In this document: in pieces, positions 54,515 to 63,819 of the stretch | Numbering within the stretch: the first letter of the stretch is position 1 | Layout: each line of letters starts with the position of its first letter | Assembly (NCBI GenBank): GCA_963706755.1 | Contig: CAVPNH010000002.1 | Location: 30,164 to 94,163 of the forward strand | Reading direction: 5' to 3' | Length of the DNA stretch: 64,000 nucleotides | Source: RPQJ01 sp963706755 | GTDB taxonomy: Bacteria > Pseudomonadota > Gammaproteobacteria > Steroidobacterales > Steroidobacteraceae | Position numbers and translations under genes: made by a program | Notes under the pieces: generated by a model | Told to the model about the DNA's origin: nothing | The model's database searches: none | What the model saw: only the letters and a program-made list of their open reading frames with translations

Positions 54515-55795
54515 CTAACCCCCGATCAATTCCGCGCCGCCCATGTACTTCCGGAGCACCTCCGGCACCACGACGCTGCCATCGGCCTGCTGGTAGTTCT
54601 CCAGCACCGCGACCAGCGCGCGCCCGGCGGCAACGCCTGAACCGTTGAGCGTGTGCAAGGGCTCGGGCTTGCCGGTCGCTGGATTGCGCCAGCGCGCCTG
54701 CATGCGCCGCGCCTGGAACGCCTCGTAGTTGCTGCACGATGAGATCTCGCGATACTTCTGCTGGCCCGGCAGCCACACCTCGATGTCGTAGGTCTTGGCA
54801 CTGCCGAAACCCACGTCGCCGCAGCAGAGCGCGACGACGCGGTACGGCAAGCCAAGGCCCTGCAGCACCTTCTCCGCGTGGCCGGTCAATTCCTCCAGTG
54901 CCGCGTAGGAGTCTTCCGGACGCACCATCTGCACCAGCTCGACCTTCTCGAACTGGTGCTGGCGGATCATGCCGCGCGTGTCCTTGCCGTACGAACCCGC
55001 CTCGGAACGAAAACAGGGCGTGTGTGCGACGTAGCGCCGCGGCAGGGTGCTGGCCTCCAGGATCGATTCACGCACGAGGTTCGTGACCGGCACTTCGGCG
55101 GTGGGAATCAGGAACAGTTCCTGCTCCCCCGAGACGACGCGAAAGAGGTCGGCCTCGAACTTCGGCAACTGGCCCGTGCCGACGAGCGACTGCCGCGCGA
55201 CGAGGTACGGCGCGTATACCTCGGTGTAGCCGTGCTCGCCGGTGTGCAGGTCGAGCATGTACTGGATCAGCGCGCGATGCAGGCGTGCAATGCCGCCCTT
55301 CAGCACCACGAAGCGCGCGCCGGAGATGCGGCCCGCCGCCTCGAAGTCCATGAGCGCGAGCTTCTCGCCAACCGCGACGTGGTCCTTCGGCTCGAAGTCG
55401 AATTCGCGCGGCGTTCCCCAGCGCCGCACCTCGACGTTCGCGGTCTCGTCGCGGCCGTTGGGCACGCTGTCGTGCAGCATGTTCGGCAGGCCGAGCACGA
55501 GTTCGTCGAACTCGGCCTGCACGGCGAGCTGCTCCTTCTCGAGGCCCTCGAGCCGGCGAGCGAGCGTCTCGCCCTCCGCAACCAGTGCGGCGATGTCCTG
55601 TCCCTGCGCCTTCGCCTGCCCCACTTTCTTTGCGTGGGCGTTGCGCGCCGCACGCGTCTCGTCGGCCGACACCTGCGCCACCTTGCGACGCTCCTCGAGC
55701 GCGCGGAAACACCCGACGTCCAGCGTGAAGCCGCGCCTCGCGAGGTTGCGGGCGACCGACTCTGGGTCCGTGCGAAGCAGCTTGGCGTCGAGCAT
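54515..55795 (-). CDS. serS: Seryl-tRNA synthetase
   Basis: 426 residues, normal length. The N-terminal arm is a long antiparallel coiled coil (MLDAKLLRTDPESVARNLARR to about 110) that grips the tRNA-Ser variable arm. The class II core has motif 2 around TPCFRSEAGSYGKDTRGMIR and motif 3 in NGSGVAAGRALVAVLENYQ. It charges serine onto tRNA-Ser; its cognate tRNA(UGA) is next downstream. It is 77 bp after rarA, with a GGGGACAGTCCCC repeat between. Confidence 0.97.
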   Translation of the reverse strand: MLDAKLLRTDPESVARNLARRGFTLDVGCFRALEERRKVAQVSADETRAARNAHAKKVGQAKAQGQDIAALVAEGETLARRLEGLEKEQLAVQAEFDELVLGLPNMLHDSVPNGRDETANVEVRRWGTPREFDFEPKDHVAVGEKLALMDFEAAGRISGARFVVLKGGIARLHRALIQYMLDLHTGEHGYTEVYAPYLVARQSLVGTGQLPKFEADLFRVVSGEQELFLIPTAEVPVTNLVRESILEASTLPRRYVAHTPCFRSEAGSYGKDTRGMIRQHQFEKVELVQMVRPEDSYAALEELTGHAEKVLQGLGLPYRVVALCCGDVGFGSAKTYDIEVWLPGQQKYREISSCSNYEAFQARRMQARWRNPATGKPEPLHTLNGSGVAAGRALVAVLENYQQADGSVVVPEVLRKYMGGAELIGG

Positions 55796-55838
55796 GGTCG
55801 GACGTTCTTCCTGGCGCGAAAGCGGTGAATTATAGATG

Positions 55839-55878
55839 AAATAGGGGACAGTCCCCTTGAGGGGACGGTCCCCTATTT
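55839..55878. repeat. GGGGACAGTCCCC double palindrome at the rarA stop
   Basis: A 40-bp inverted repeat starting AAATAGGGGAC and ending GTCCCCTATTT, with two GGGGAC(A/G)GTCCCC copies. On the minus strand it opens with AAATAG, which is the last Lys codon and stop of rarA. It is the same type as the block at 951-1070. It could also act as a hairpin terminator between rarA and serS. Confidence 0.8.
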
Positions 55879-57177
55879 CCGCCGGCGCTCGAGCGCCTCG
55901 CGGATCTTGATCTCGAGGCCGCGATCCACGGGCTCGTAGTAGCGCGCGGGGTCCATCCCTTCGGGGAAGTACTTCTCGCCCGCCGCAAAGGCGTCGGGCT
56001 CGTCGTGCGCGTAGCGGTAGCCCTTGCCATAACCCAGCGACTTCATGAGCCCTGTCGACGCATTGCGCAGGTGCAGTGGCACGTCGAGCGTCCCGTGCTT
56101 CTTGGCGTCCTCCATCGCGGCGCCGAATGCGACGTAGACGGCGTTGCTCTTTGCGGCGCAGGCCATGAAGACGACCGCCTGCGCGATTGCGAGCTCGCCC
56201 TCGGGGCTGCCCAGCCGCTCGTAGGTCTCGCAGGCCTCGAGCGCCAGCGCGAGCGCGCGCGGGTCGGCATTGCCGATGTCCTCCGATGCCATGCGCAGCA
56301 CGCGGCGCGCCACGTAGCGCGGGTCGCAGCCGCCGTCCAGCATCCGGCTGAGCCAGTAGAGCGCCGCATCCGGGTCCGATCCGCGCACCGACTTGTGCAG
56401 CGCCGAGATCTGGTCGTAGAACTGCTCGCCCTTCTTGTCGAAGCGCCGGTAGCCACCCGCCGAGACCTCGGCCGCGATCACCTCGTTGATCGTGCCGTCT
56501 CCCGCCCGCGCAAGGTCGAGCGCGACCTCGAGAAGGTTGAGTGCGCGCCGCGCGTCGCCGTCGGCGGCCCGTGACAGCGTATCGAGCGCGTCCCTGGTGA
56601 TTTCGACGCGCTGCGCGCCGCCGCCGGACTCGTGCCCTAGCGCGCGCTCGAGCACGAGCTTCACGTCGTCGTGCGACAGCGAGCGCAGCACGTACACCCG
56701 CGCCCGCGACAGGAGCGCGCCGTTGATTTCGAACGAGGGGTTCTCGGTCGTGGCGCCGACGAAGCAGACGGTGCCGTCCTCGACGAACGGCAGGAACGCG
56801 TCCTGCTGCGACTTGTTGAAGCGATGCACCTCGTCGAGGAAGAGCACCGTCTGCCGGCCGGACTGCTGCTTAAGCACACGCGCCTGCTCCACGACGGCGC
56901 GCACGTCCTTGACGCCGGCCATCACCGCCGAGAGCGCCACGAACTCGGCGTCGCAGGTGCGCGCTACGAGGCGCGCCAGCGTCGTCTTGCCCGTGCCCGG
57001 CGGGCCCCACAGGATCATCGAGTGGAGGCTGCGGCCCTCGAGCATGCGCCGGAGAGGCTTGCCAGGCGCCAGCAGGTGCGACTGTCCGACAAATTCGTCG
57101 AGGCCCGAAGGCCGCATGCGATCGGCAAGCGGACGCCAGCCGCCGTCCTGTGCGCCGGTCAGCGTGGCTTCAGCCAC
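55873..57177 (-). CDS. rarA: Replication-associated recombination protein RarA
   Basis: 434 residues from a GTG at 57177 (GGAG upstream). AAA+ ATPase related to clamp loaders: MRPSGLDEFVGQSHLL, Walker A GPPGTGKTT, Walker B LFLDEVHRF, sensor 1 GATTENPSF, and the C-terminal MgsA tetramerisation part with HKSVRGSDPDAALYWLSRM. It works at stalled replication forks. It overlaps vanZ by 19 bp. Its stop codon comes from the repeat at 55839-55878. Confidence 0.94.
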   Translation of the reverse strand: MAEATLTGAQDGGWRPLADRMRPSGLDEFVGQSHLLAPGKPLRRMLEGRSLHSMILWGPPGTGKTTLARLVARTCDAEFVALSAVMAGVKDVRAVVEQARVLKQQSGRQTVLFLDEVHRFNKSQQDAFLPFVEDGTVCFVGATTENPSFEINGALLSRARVYVLRSLSHDDVKLVLERALGHESGGGAQRVEITRDALDTLSRAADGDARRALNLLEVALDLARAGDGTINEVIAAEVSAGGYRRFDKKGEQFYDQISALHKSVRGSDPDAALYWLSRMLDGGCDPRYVARRVLRMASEDIGNADPRALALALEACETYERLGSPEGELAIAQAVVFMACAAKSNAVYVAFGAAMEDAKKHGTLDVPLHLRNASTGLMKSLGYGKGYRYAHDEPDAFAAGEKYFPEGMDPARYYEPVDRGLEIKIREALERRRK

Positions 57178-57542
57178 AACTCCACCCTGCGCGCCCAGTT
57201 GCCGGTGAGCGACAGCGCCAGCAGCAGGCCGACACCGACGCCGGCCGCATTTGCGGCCATGTCCAGCGACTCGGCACTGCGGCCGAGCTGCATCACTCCC
57301 TGCGCGACCTCGAGGCCGAGACCGAGCACGAGCAGCCCCGTGACGACCATCCAGTAGCGCGAGCGTGGATACAGCCCCGTGAACCAGATGGCGAGCCCGC
57401 AATAGGTCGCAAAATGCTCGACCTTGTCGAGGTTTCCCGGCACGGGCAGCGACAGGTCCGGCGTCAGGCTCGCGTACACGATCGCGGCGACGAGGACGGC
57501 GCTCATCGCTATCCAGAACGACTGGTGACGCAAGGGGATCAT
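57159..57542 (-). CDS. VanZ-like membrane protein
   Basis: 127 residues with four predicted TM helices. The VanZ-like signature is seen in NLDKVEHFATYCGLAIWF and the region LGLGLEVAQGVMQLGRSAESLDMAANAAGVGVG, split here by function. The role of the family is unclear. It starts with an ATG that overlaps the lolA stop by 4 bp (ATGA), and ends inside the rarA start. Its place between lolA and rarA is not in the common arrangement. Confidence 0.85.
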   Translation of the reverse strand: MIPLRHQSFWIAMSAVLVAAIVYASLTPDLSLPVPGNLDKVEHFATYCGLAIWFTGLYPRSRYWMVVTGLLVLGLGLEVAQGVMQLGRSAESLDMAANAAGVGVGLLLALSLTGNWARRVELWLKPR

Positions 57543-58193
57543 TGCGGCGGCGACCCGGCGTCGCCGATGACGTCCGCGCCCTTGGGCGGCGTGAAGCTGA
57601 ACAGGCCCGGGTCGAGCCGCGCGTTCAGCTCCACACTGCTGAAGTTGAGCTCCGTGCTCTGTCCCAGCTTGTCCACGAGCTGCATCGCGACGAGTGTGCC
57701 TCGACCGTCGAACGCGAGGCTCACGCGCTCGAAGTCGGAGGTGCGCTGCTTCGGCACGAGTCGGCACCAGGTCCACTCGCCGTCGCGCTCGACCGGTCCG
57801 CCCGTGAAGCTCTCGCCCACCGCGCCGGCGCCGGAGAGCAGCATGGCCGGAGTCGAGCCGAGGCCTGCCTCGAGCGGCCGCACCGTGACCTGCTCGAGGT
57901 CCGCGTCGTAGAGCCAGAGCCGGTGGCCGTCGGCCACGATCACCTGCACGTAAGGTTCGCGGTAATCCCAGCGGAAGCGGTCCGGTCGCGACAGCGAGAG
58001 CCTGCCCACGGCGCGGCTCGAGATCTGTCCTTCGCGGCTGCGCACGACCTGCACGAAATCGGCCGACAGGGTCCGAACGGTCCTGAGCCAGCGCCTCGAC
58101 CCGGGCGAGCGATTCGTCCGCGGCCGATGCCGGCAGCGCCGCCGCCACGAGTACGCAGGCGAACAGGCTTCGCAACAGGGGACGGCCGGTCAT
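57539..58193 (-). CDS. lolA: Outer-membrane lipoprotein carrier LolA, one +1 frameshift
   Basis: LolA carries lipoproteins from LolCDE across the periplasm to LolB. The ATG at 58193 starts a signal peptide (LLRSLFACVLVAAALPASA) and reads ESLARVEALAQD. One extra base at 58079 or 58080 then shifts the frame, and the next frame gives VRTLSADFVQVVRSREGQIS, the conserved LolA start of the mature fold. RPDRFRWDYREPYVQVIVADG follows. Corrected length is about 217 residues, the usual size. It is eight bases after ftsK, in the standard ftsK-lolA-rarA order. As LolA is essential, a real frameshift would be hard to tolerate. Confidence 0.88.
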
Positions 58194-58201
58194 GGCGGGG
58201 G

Positions 58202-60511
58202 TCAGTCCGATTCCGGCGGCGGCGGAGCGATCACTTCCCGGCTGCCGTTGGACTGCAGGGGACCCACGAGCCCGGCCGCCTCCATCGCCTCGATCATGCG
58301 GGCGGCGCGGTTGTAGCCGATCTTGAGCCGGCGCTGCACGCCGGAGATCGACGCCTTGCGGCTCTCCGTGACGATGCGCACGGCCTCGTCGTAGAGCGGA
58401 TCCTGCTCGGGATCGCCGCCGCCCTCCTCGCCCGCCGCCGGCTCGCCCGCGAGACCGGGAATGGGCGCGGACGGACCGTCGAGAATCTCGTCCATGTAGG
58501 ACGGCGGGCCCGCCGCCCGCAGCCGGCCGACGACGCGGTGCACTTCCGCGTCCGACACGAACGCGCCGTGCACGCGCACCGGCAGCGAGGTGCCCGGCTG
58601 CAGGAACAGCATGTCGCCGTGGCCGAGCAGCGCCTCGGCGCCGCTCTGGTCCAGGATCGTGCGCGAATCCACCTTGGCCGACACCTGGAACGCGATGCGC
58701 GTCGGGATGTTGGCCTTGATGAGCCCCGTGATGACGTCCACCGACGGCCGCTGCGTGGCGAGGATCAGGTGTATGCCCGAGGCGCGCGCCTTCTGCGCGA
58801 GGCGTGCGATCAGCTCCTCCACCTTCTTGCCGACGATCATCATCAGGTCGGCGAGTTCGTCGACGACCACCACGATGAACGGCAGTGGCTCGACCAGTGC
58901 GACCGAATCCCGATCGCCGCCCGGCGGCAGGCGCTTCATCTCGATCGGGTCCCGCATCGGCGTGCCGGCATCCGCGAGGTCCTTCACCTTGCGGTTGAAG
59001 CCGGCGAGGTTGCGCACGCCGGCGGCCGCCATGAGCTGGTAGCGACGCTCCATCTCCGCGACGCACCAGCGCAGCGCGTTGGCCGCCTGCTTCATGTCCG
59101 TCACGACCGGCACCATGAGGTGCGGGATGCCCTCGTACACGGAGAGTTCCAGCATCTTCGGGTCGATCATGATCATCCGCACGTGCTCGGCGGACGACTT
59201 GTAGAGCAGCGACAGCACCATCGCGTTGATCGCGGTGGACTTGCCCGAGCCCGTCGTGCCGCCGACCAGCAGGTGCGGCATGCGCGCGAGGTCCGCGACC
59301 ACCGGGTTTCCGCCGATATCCTTGCCGAGCACCAGGGCGAGCGCCGAGCCCATGTCGTCGTAGGCCTTGGACTTGATGATCTCGCCCAGCGTGACGATCT
59401 CGCGCGCCTCGTTCGGGATCTCGAGGCCCATGGTGGACTTGCCGGGAATGATCTCGACGACGCGCACGCTCACGGCCGACAGCGCGCGCGCGAGGTCCTT
59501 GGCGAGGTGCGAGATCTGCGCGACCTTCACGCCGGGCGCGGGTCGCAGTTCGAAGCGCGTGATGACCGGGCCCGGATGCACCTCGACGACCTCGGCCTCG
59601 ACGCCGAAATCGCGCAGCTTCAGCTCCACGAGCCGCGACATCGCCTCGAGCGCCTCGGGCGAATAGCCGCCCTTGCGCTGTGGCGCGTCGTCCAGCAGCG
59701 AGAGCTCCGGCAGCTCGGTCGTGCCCAGGCGCTCGAACATCGAGACCTGCTTTTCCTTCTCGACGCGCTCGCTCTTCTCGACCTTGGGCGCGATGGGCTC
59801 GATCCGCGGCGGCTTGCGGTCCGCGGCCTTCTTCTGCTCCTCGCGCACGATCCCCTGGCGCGCCTGCTTCACCTCGCGACCGGCCTTGACGTCGCGCGCG
59901 GTCGAGATGCGGTCCTTCGCCCACGCGATTGCCCCGAGCACGCCGCGTCCGATGCGGTCCATGACGTCCAGCCACGAGATGCCGGTGAACAGCGCCACCG
60001 ACCCGAGCCACACCGCGAGCAGCAGCAGCGTCGCACCGAGCGGACTCAGAGCGCCGGCGAGTCCATCGCCCAGCAGCCTGCCCACCTGCCCGCCCGCCGA
60101 GTTAGGCAGTGACGCGCCAATGAAATGCAGCGTGGCGAGTCCGCAGCTGCTCGCGAGCGCGAGCACGAAACCGACGCCGCGCAGCACGGAGGCGCGCCGG
60201 TCGATGGGTTCGGAGCTGCGCCGTTCCTGGAACAGCGTCCAGCCCGCGAATCCCAGCATGACCGGGAACAGGAACGCAGGCGCGCCGAACAGCACGAAGA
60301 ACAGGTCGGACAACCACGCGCCGAAGGGCCCGATCAGGTTTGTCACCGGGCCCGGCTGACCGGTCGAGGAAAACGAAGAATCGGCGCGGTCATTGGTCGC
60401 GAGCGCAACCAGCAGGATCAGCCCCAGCGCGCCGAACACCCACAGCGCGCTCTCGCGCAGGCCGCGGGCGACACTGGACGCGGCGTCGCGCTTCGATTCA
60501 GTCCTGGCCAC
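58202..60511 (-). CDS. ftsK: DNA translocase FtsK
   Basis: 769 residues from a GTG. Four TM helices occupy the first 190 residues. A basic/charged linker follows, then the RecA-type motor: Walker A GGTTGSGKST, Walker B VVVVDELADLMM, and LATQRPSVDVITGLIKANIP. The C-terminal gamma domain (ISGVQRRLKIGYNRAARMIEAME) binds KOPS sequences. It pumps DNA at the septum and aids dimer resolution. The linker is shorter than in E. coli. It is the first gene of the ftsK-lolA-vanZ-rarA-serS set and is divergent from trxB. Confidence 0.96.
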   Translation of the reverse strand: MARTESKRDAASSVARGLRESALWVFGALGLILLVALATNDRADSSFSSTGQPGPVTNLIGPFGAWLSDLFFVLFGAPAFLFPVMLGFAGWTLFQERRSSEPIDRRASVLRGVGFVLALASSCGLATLHFIGASLPNSAGGQVGRLLGDGLAGALSPLGATLLLLAVWLGSVALFTGISWLDVMDRIGRGVLGAIAWAKDRISTARDVKAGREVKQARQGIVREEQKKAADRKPPRIEPIAPKVEKSERVEKEKQVSMFERLGTTELPELSLLDDAPQRKGGYSPEALEAMSRLVELKLRDFGVEAEVVEVHPGPVITRFELRPAPGVKVAQISHLAKDLARALSAVSVRVVEIIPGKSTMGLEIPNEAREIVTLGEIIKSKAYDDMGSALALVLGKDIGGNPVVADLARMPHLLVGGTTGSGKSTAINAMVLSLLYKSSAEHVRMIMIDPKMLELSVYEGIPHLMVPVVTDMKQAANALRWCVAEMERRYQLMAAAGVRNLAGFNRKVKDLADAGTPMRDPIEMKRLPPGGDRDSVALVEPLPFIVVVVDELADLMMIVGKKVEELIARLAQKARASGIHLILATQRPSVDVITGLIKANIPTRIAFQVSAKVDSRTILDQSGAEALLGHGDMLFLQPGTSLPVRVHGAFVSDAEVHRVVGRLRAAGPPSYMDEILDGPSAPIPGLAGEPAAGEEGGGDPEQDPLYDEAVRIVTESRKASISGVQRRLKIGYNRAARMIEAMEAAGLVGPLQSNGSREVIAPPPPESD

Positions 60512-60708
60512 CGGTAGTCACCTGAAAGCTCAATACTTTCGCGTAAGCTTATGAAGTTACGAAGATTACAGGGATGCTGCAGCAGCTTCCAGCGGGCCGT
60601 GACGGCCGACCCGGAACCGCCCTCGAGCGGATGCTTTGCCGCGGGACGGGTTTTGCTTACCATGCCGCGCCCCATCCGGTCACGGCGCCAAAGCGCGAGG
60701 GAGTATAC

Positions 60709-61674
60709 ATGAGCGGTTCCCGTCACTCGCGGCTGATCATCCTCGGATCCGGGCCTGCCGGATATGCCGCTGCCGTGTACGCCGCGAGAGCGAATCGCAA
60801 GCCGCTGCTCATCACGGGCATGGAACAGGGCGGACAGCTCATGACCACCACCGAGGTGGACAACTGGCCGGGCGACCCGCACGGGCTTACGGGGCCCGGC
60901 CTGATGGAACGCATGCGTGAGCACGCCGAGCGCTTCGACACCGAAATCGTCATGGACCACGTGAACGAGGTGGATTTCTCCCGTCGGCCCTTGCTGCTCA
61001 AGGGCGACCGCGGCGAGTACACCTGTGACGCGCTCGTCATCGCGACCGGCGCGAGCGCGCGCTACCTTGGCCTCGAGTCGGAGCAGGCGTTCCGCGGCCG
61101 CGGCGTCTCGGCCTGCGCGACCTGCGACGGCTTCTTCTTCCGCGGCCAAAGGGTTGCCGTGATCGGCGGCGGCAACACGGCGGTCGAGGAAGCGCTCTAC
61201 CTGTCCAACATCGCCTCGCACGTCACGCTGGTGCACCGCCGCGACCGCCTGCGCTCGGAAAAGATCCTGCAGGACCGCCTCTTCGATCGGCAGCGCGCGG
61301 GGTTCGTGGACATCGTCTGGAACCACGCCGTGGAGGACGTGCTCGGCGACGACTCGGGCGTGACGGGCCTGCGCATTGCCGCGACCGACGGGTCGGGCCG
61401 TCGCGACCTCACGGTCGCGGGCGTCTTCATCGCGGTGGGCCACACGCCCAACACGCAGATCTTCGAGGGCCAGCTCGAGATGAGGGGCGGCTACATCACC
61501 GTGCGGACGGGCTCGGACGGCGGCGCCACGGCGACGAGCGTGCCGGGCGTGTTCGCGGCGGGCGACGTCGCCGACCACGTGTACCGCCAGGCCATCACCT
61601 CGGCGGGCACGGGCTGCATGGCGGCGCTCGACGCCGACAAGTTCCTCGAGCAGCTGGACGACGGCGCGCACTGA
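60709..61674 (+). CDS. trxB: Thioredoxin-disulfide reductase
   Basis: 321 residues from the ATG at 60709 (GAGGGAG upstream). FAD-binding GSGPAGYAAAVYA, redox-active Cys136/Cys139 in SACATCDGFF, NADPH-binding IGGGNTAVEEAL and C-terminal FAAGDVADHVYRQAITSAGTG. It reduces thioredoxin with NADPH. It is divergent from ftsK, with about 200 bp between the starts that holds an AT-rich region at about 60530-60570. Confidence 0.95.
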   Translation: MSGSRHSRLIILGSGPAGYAAAVYAARANRKPLLITGMEQGGQLMTTTEVDNWPGDPHGLTGPGLMERMREHAERFDTEIVMDHVNEVDFSRRPLLLKGDRGEYTCDALVIATGASARYLGLESEQAFRGRGVSACATCDGFFFRGQRVAVIGGGNTAVEEALYLSNIASHVTLVHRRDRLRSEKILQDRLFDRQRAGFVDIVWNHAVEDVLGDDSGVTGLRIAATDGSGRRDLTVAGVFIAVGHTPNTQIFEGQLEMRGGYITVRTGSDGGATATSVPGVFAAGDVADHVYRQAITSAGTGCMAALDADKFLEQLDDGAH

Positions 61675-61694
61675 GCCGTGCAGCCCGCCGCCCG

Positions 61695-62843
61695 ATGACT
61701 GTGCAGGCGGAGACGATCGAGCGGATCGCGGACATTCCGGCCGACGAATGGGACGCGCTGGATCCCTCCGGCAACCCCTTCCTGCGTCACGCGTTCCTCG
61801 AGGCGCTCGAGTCTTCGGGTTGCGTCGGCGTGGATTCCGGCTGGATGCCCCGCCACCTCGTGCTGCGCGGCGCAGGTGGGCGGCTCCTCGGTGCCGTTCC
61901 CCGGTATCTCAAGGACCACTCCTGGGGCGAGTTCGTCTTCGACTGGAGCTGGGCGCAGGCGAGCGCAGGCGCCGGGCTCGCCTACTACCCGAAGCTCGTG
62001 TCCGCCATCCCGTTCACGCCGGTGACCGGCCCACGACTCCTCATCGGCCAGAATGGCGGCGCGGATCATCGACCAGCTCTCGCGCTGGCCCTGCTGGATT
62101 CGGCGCGACGCGACGGTGCGCCCGGGGCGCAGGTCAATTTCACGACGCAGGACGAGCAGGCCGTGCTCGAGCAGGCTGGCTTTCTCGGCAGGCACGACTG
62201 CCGTTTCCTGTGGCGCAATCGCGGCTACCGCGACTTCGAGGACTTCCTCGACGAATTGCGCTCGGACAAGCGCAAGAAGCTGCGGCGCGAGCGGCGGCGT
62301 GTGGCGGAAGCCGGCGTGACCTTCGAGACCCTGCGAGGCGGTGACGTCGCACCGGACCTGTGGCGAACGGTGTTCGGCTACTCGGAGCAGACCTTCCAGC
62401 GCCACGGCAACGCGCACTACCTGAGCGCGGAGTTCCTGGGCCTGGTTGCGAGCCGCATGCCGGACGCAATCATGGTCAAGATCGCGCGGCTCGAGGGCGA
62501 GCCGGTCGCGGCGGCCATCTTCTTCCAGGACGGCCGCTGCCTGTACGGGCGCTACTGGGGCGCCGCGCAGCACGTGGACTGCCTGCACTTCGAGGCCTGC
62601 TATTACCAGGGCATCGAGTGGTGCATCGAGCAGAAGCTCGATGCCTTCGATCCGGGCACGCAGGGCGAGCACAAGCTCGCGCGCGGATTCGAGCCGACGC
62701 TGACGCGCTCCGCGCACTGGTTCGCGCATCCCGGGCTCTCCGCGGCAATCGGCCGCTACCTCGAGCGCGAGCGGGCGGCCGTGGAGGACTACGTCGCGGC
62801 CGCGGCTGCACACCTGCCCTTCCAGCGCGGGGTGGACGTGTGA
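61695..62843 (+). CDS. GNAT-family (COG3146-like) protein
   Basis: 382 residues. The sequence DEWDALDPSGNPFLRHAFLEALESSG and HLVLRGAGGRLLGAVPRYLKDHSWGEFVFDW (in parts) matches the group of peptidoglycan-annotated or GNAT-like proteins often encoded near aat. RKKLRRERRRVAEAGV and the FDPGTQGEHKLARGFEPTLTRSAHW end are characteristic. The true substrate is not known. It is 20 bp after trxB, and its stop overlaps the aat GTG by 4 bp (GTGA). Confidence 0.85.
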   Translation: MTVQAETIERIADIPADEWDALDPSGNPFLRHAFLEALESSGCVGVDSGWMPRHLVLRGAGGRLLGAVPRYLKDHSWGEFVFDWSWAQASAGAGLAYYPKLVSAIPFTPVTGPRLLIGQNGGADHRPALALALLDSARRDGAPGAQVNFTTQDEQAVLEQAGFLGRHDCRFLWRNRGYRDFEDFLDELRSDKRKKLRRERRRVAEAGVTFETLRGGDVAPDLWRTVFGYSEQTFQRHGNAHYLSAEFLGLVASRMPDAIMVKIARLEGEPVAAAIFFQDGRCLYGRYWGAAQHVDCLHFEACYYQGIEWCIEQKLDAFDPGTQGEHKLARGFEPTLTRSAHWFAHPGLSAAIGRYLERERAAVEDYVAAAAAHLPFQRGVDV

Positions 62844-63526
62844 TCCCGTTCCTCCGGCCCGGCGACCCGCCGGACGCTTTCCCGCCCCTCGAGCAGGCGC
62901 TGCGCGATCCGGACGGGCTGCTGTGCGCGGGCGGCGATCTATCGACGGAACGGCTGCTCGAGGCCTACCGGCGCGGGATCTTCCCCTGGTACTCGGAGGG
63001 CCAGCCCATCCTGTGGTGGTCGCCGGACCCTCGCGCGGTCCTGTTCCCGGGCGAGCTCAGGATCTCGCGCAGCCTGGCGAAGACCTTGCGCAACAGGGGC
63101 TTCGAGACGCGCGTGGACCACGCGTTCGCCGAGGTCGTCGCGAGTTGCGCCGACTCCGATCTTCGCCCCGAGGGCACGTGGATCTCGCCCGACATGCAGT
63201 CGGCCTACCGGCATCTGCACGAGCTCGGATACGCACATTCGGTCGAGGCGTGGCGGGACGGACGGCTCGCGGGCGGGCTCTACGGCATCGCCCTGGGACG
63301 GGTCTTCTTCGGTGAGTCCATGTTCAGCCTGGAGCGCGACGCATCGAAGGTCGCCCTCACGCGTCTCGTCGACGAGGCCGTCGCACGGGGCATCGAGCTC
63401 ATCGACTGCCAGGTGCCGACCCTGCATCTCGAGAGCCTCGGCGCCCGCTGCATCCCCCGGGACGAGTTCACAGCCCGTCTTTCACGGGCCATTCCGGACA
63501 CCCTGATGCCGGGCGCATGGACCTGA
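62840..63526 (+). CDS. aat: Leucyl/phenylalanyl-tRNA-protein transferase
   Basis: 228 residues from a GTG (GGGGTGGAC upstream). Aat adds Leu or Phe to N-terminal Arg or Lys, marking proteins for ClpAPS. Motifs: AYRRGIFPWYSEGQPILWWSPDPR, TWISPDMQSAY, HSVEAW...GGLYGIALGRVFFGESMFS, and CQVPTLHLESLGA. An open frame runs further upstream, but the GTG overlap fixes the start. The arginyl-transferase gene often found next to it is absent; infA follows instead. Confidence 0.95.
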   Translation: MIPFLRPGDPPDAFPPLEQALRDPDGLLCAGGDLSTERLLEAYRRGIFPWYSEGQPILWWSPDPRAVLFPGELRISRSLAKTLRNRGFETRVDHAFAEVVASCADSDLRPEGTWISPDMQSAYRHLHELGYAHSVEAWRDGRLAGGLYGIALGRVFFGESMFSLERDASKVALTRLVDEAVARGIELIDCQVPTLHLESLGARCIPRDEFTARLSRAIPDTLMPGAWT

Positions 63527-63595
63527 CGCTGCGTTGCAATACGTGGGGCCTTTATGCAGAATTCGCGCGGCCTGCGGGGGCTGCAGAGGGGCTGC

Positions 63596-63814
63596 ATGTC
63601 GAAGGAAGATGCGATCCAGATGGAAGGCCGGGTGGTCGAGACCCTGCCCAACACGACTTTTCGTGTCCAGCTGCAGAACGGTCACCTTGTGACCGCGCAC
63701 ATTTCCGGCAAGATGCGCAAGAACTACATCCGCATCCTCACGGGCGACGCCGTGACCGTGGAGATGACCCCGTACGACCTGACGAAGGGACGGATCGTTT
63801 ACCGGGGGAGATGA
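63596..63814 (+). CDS. infA: Translation initiation factor IF-1
   Basis: 72 residues from the ATG at 63596, exactly the standard size. It has SKEDAIQMEGRVVETLPN, FRVQLQNGHLVTAHISGKMRKNYIRI and DLTKGRIVYRGR, the S1-like OB fold. It binds the 30S A site during initiation. It is 69 bp after aat and convergent with the clpA-like gene, the usual gammaproteobacterial arrangement. AGAGGGG lies upstream. Confidence 0.97.
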   Translation: MSKEDAIQMEGRVVETLPNTTFRVQLQNGHLVTAHISGKMRKNYIRILTGDAVTVEMTPYDLTKGRIVYRGR

Positions 63815-63819
63815 AGAGA

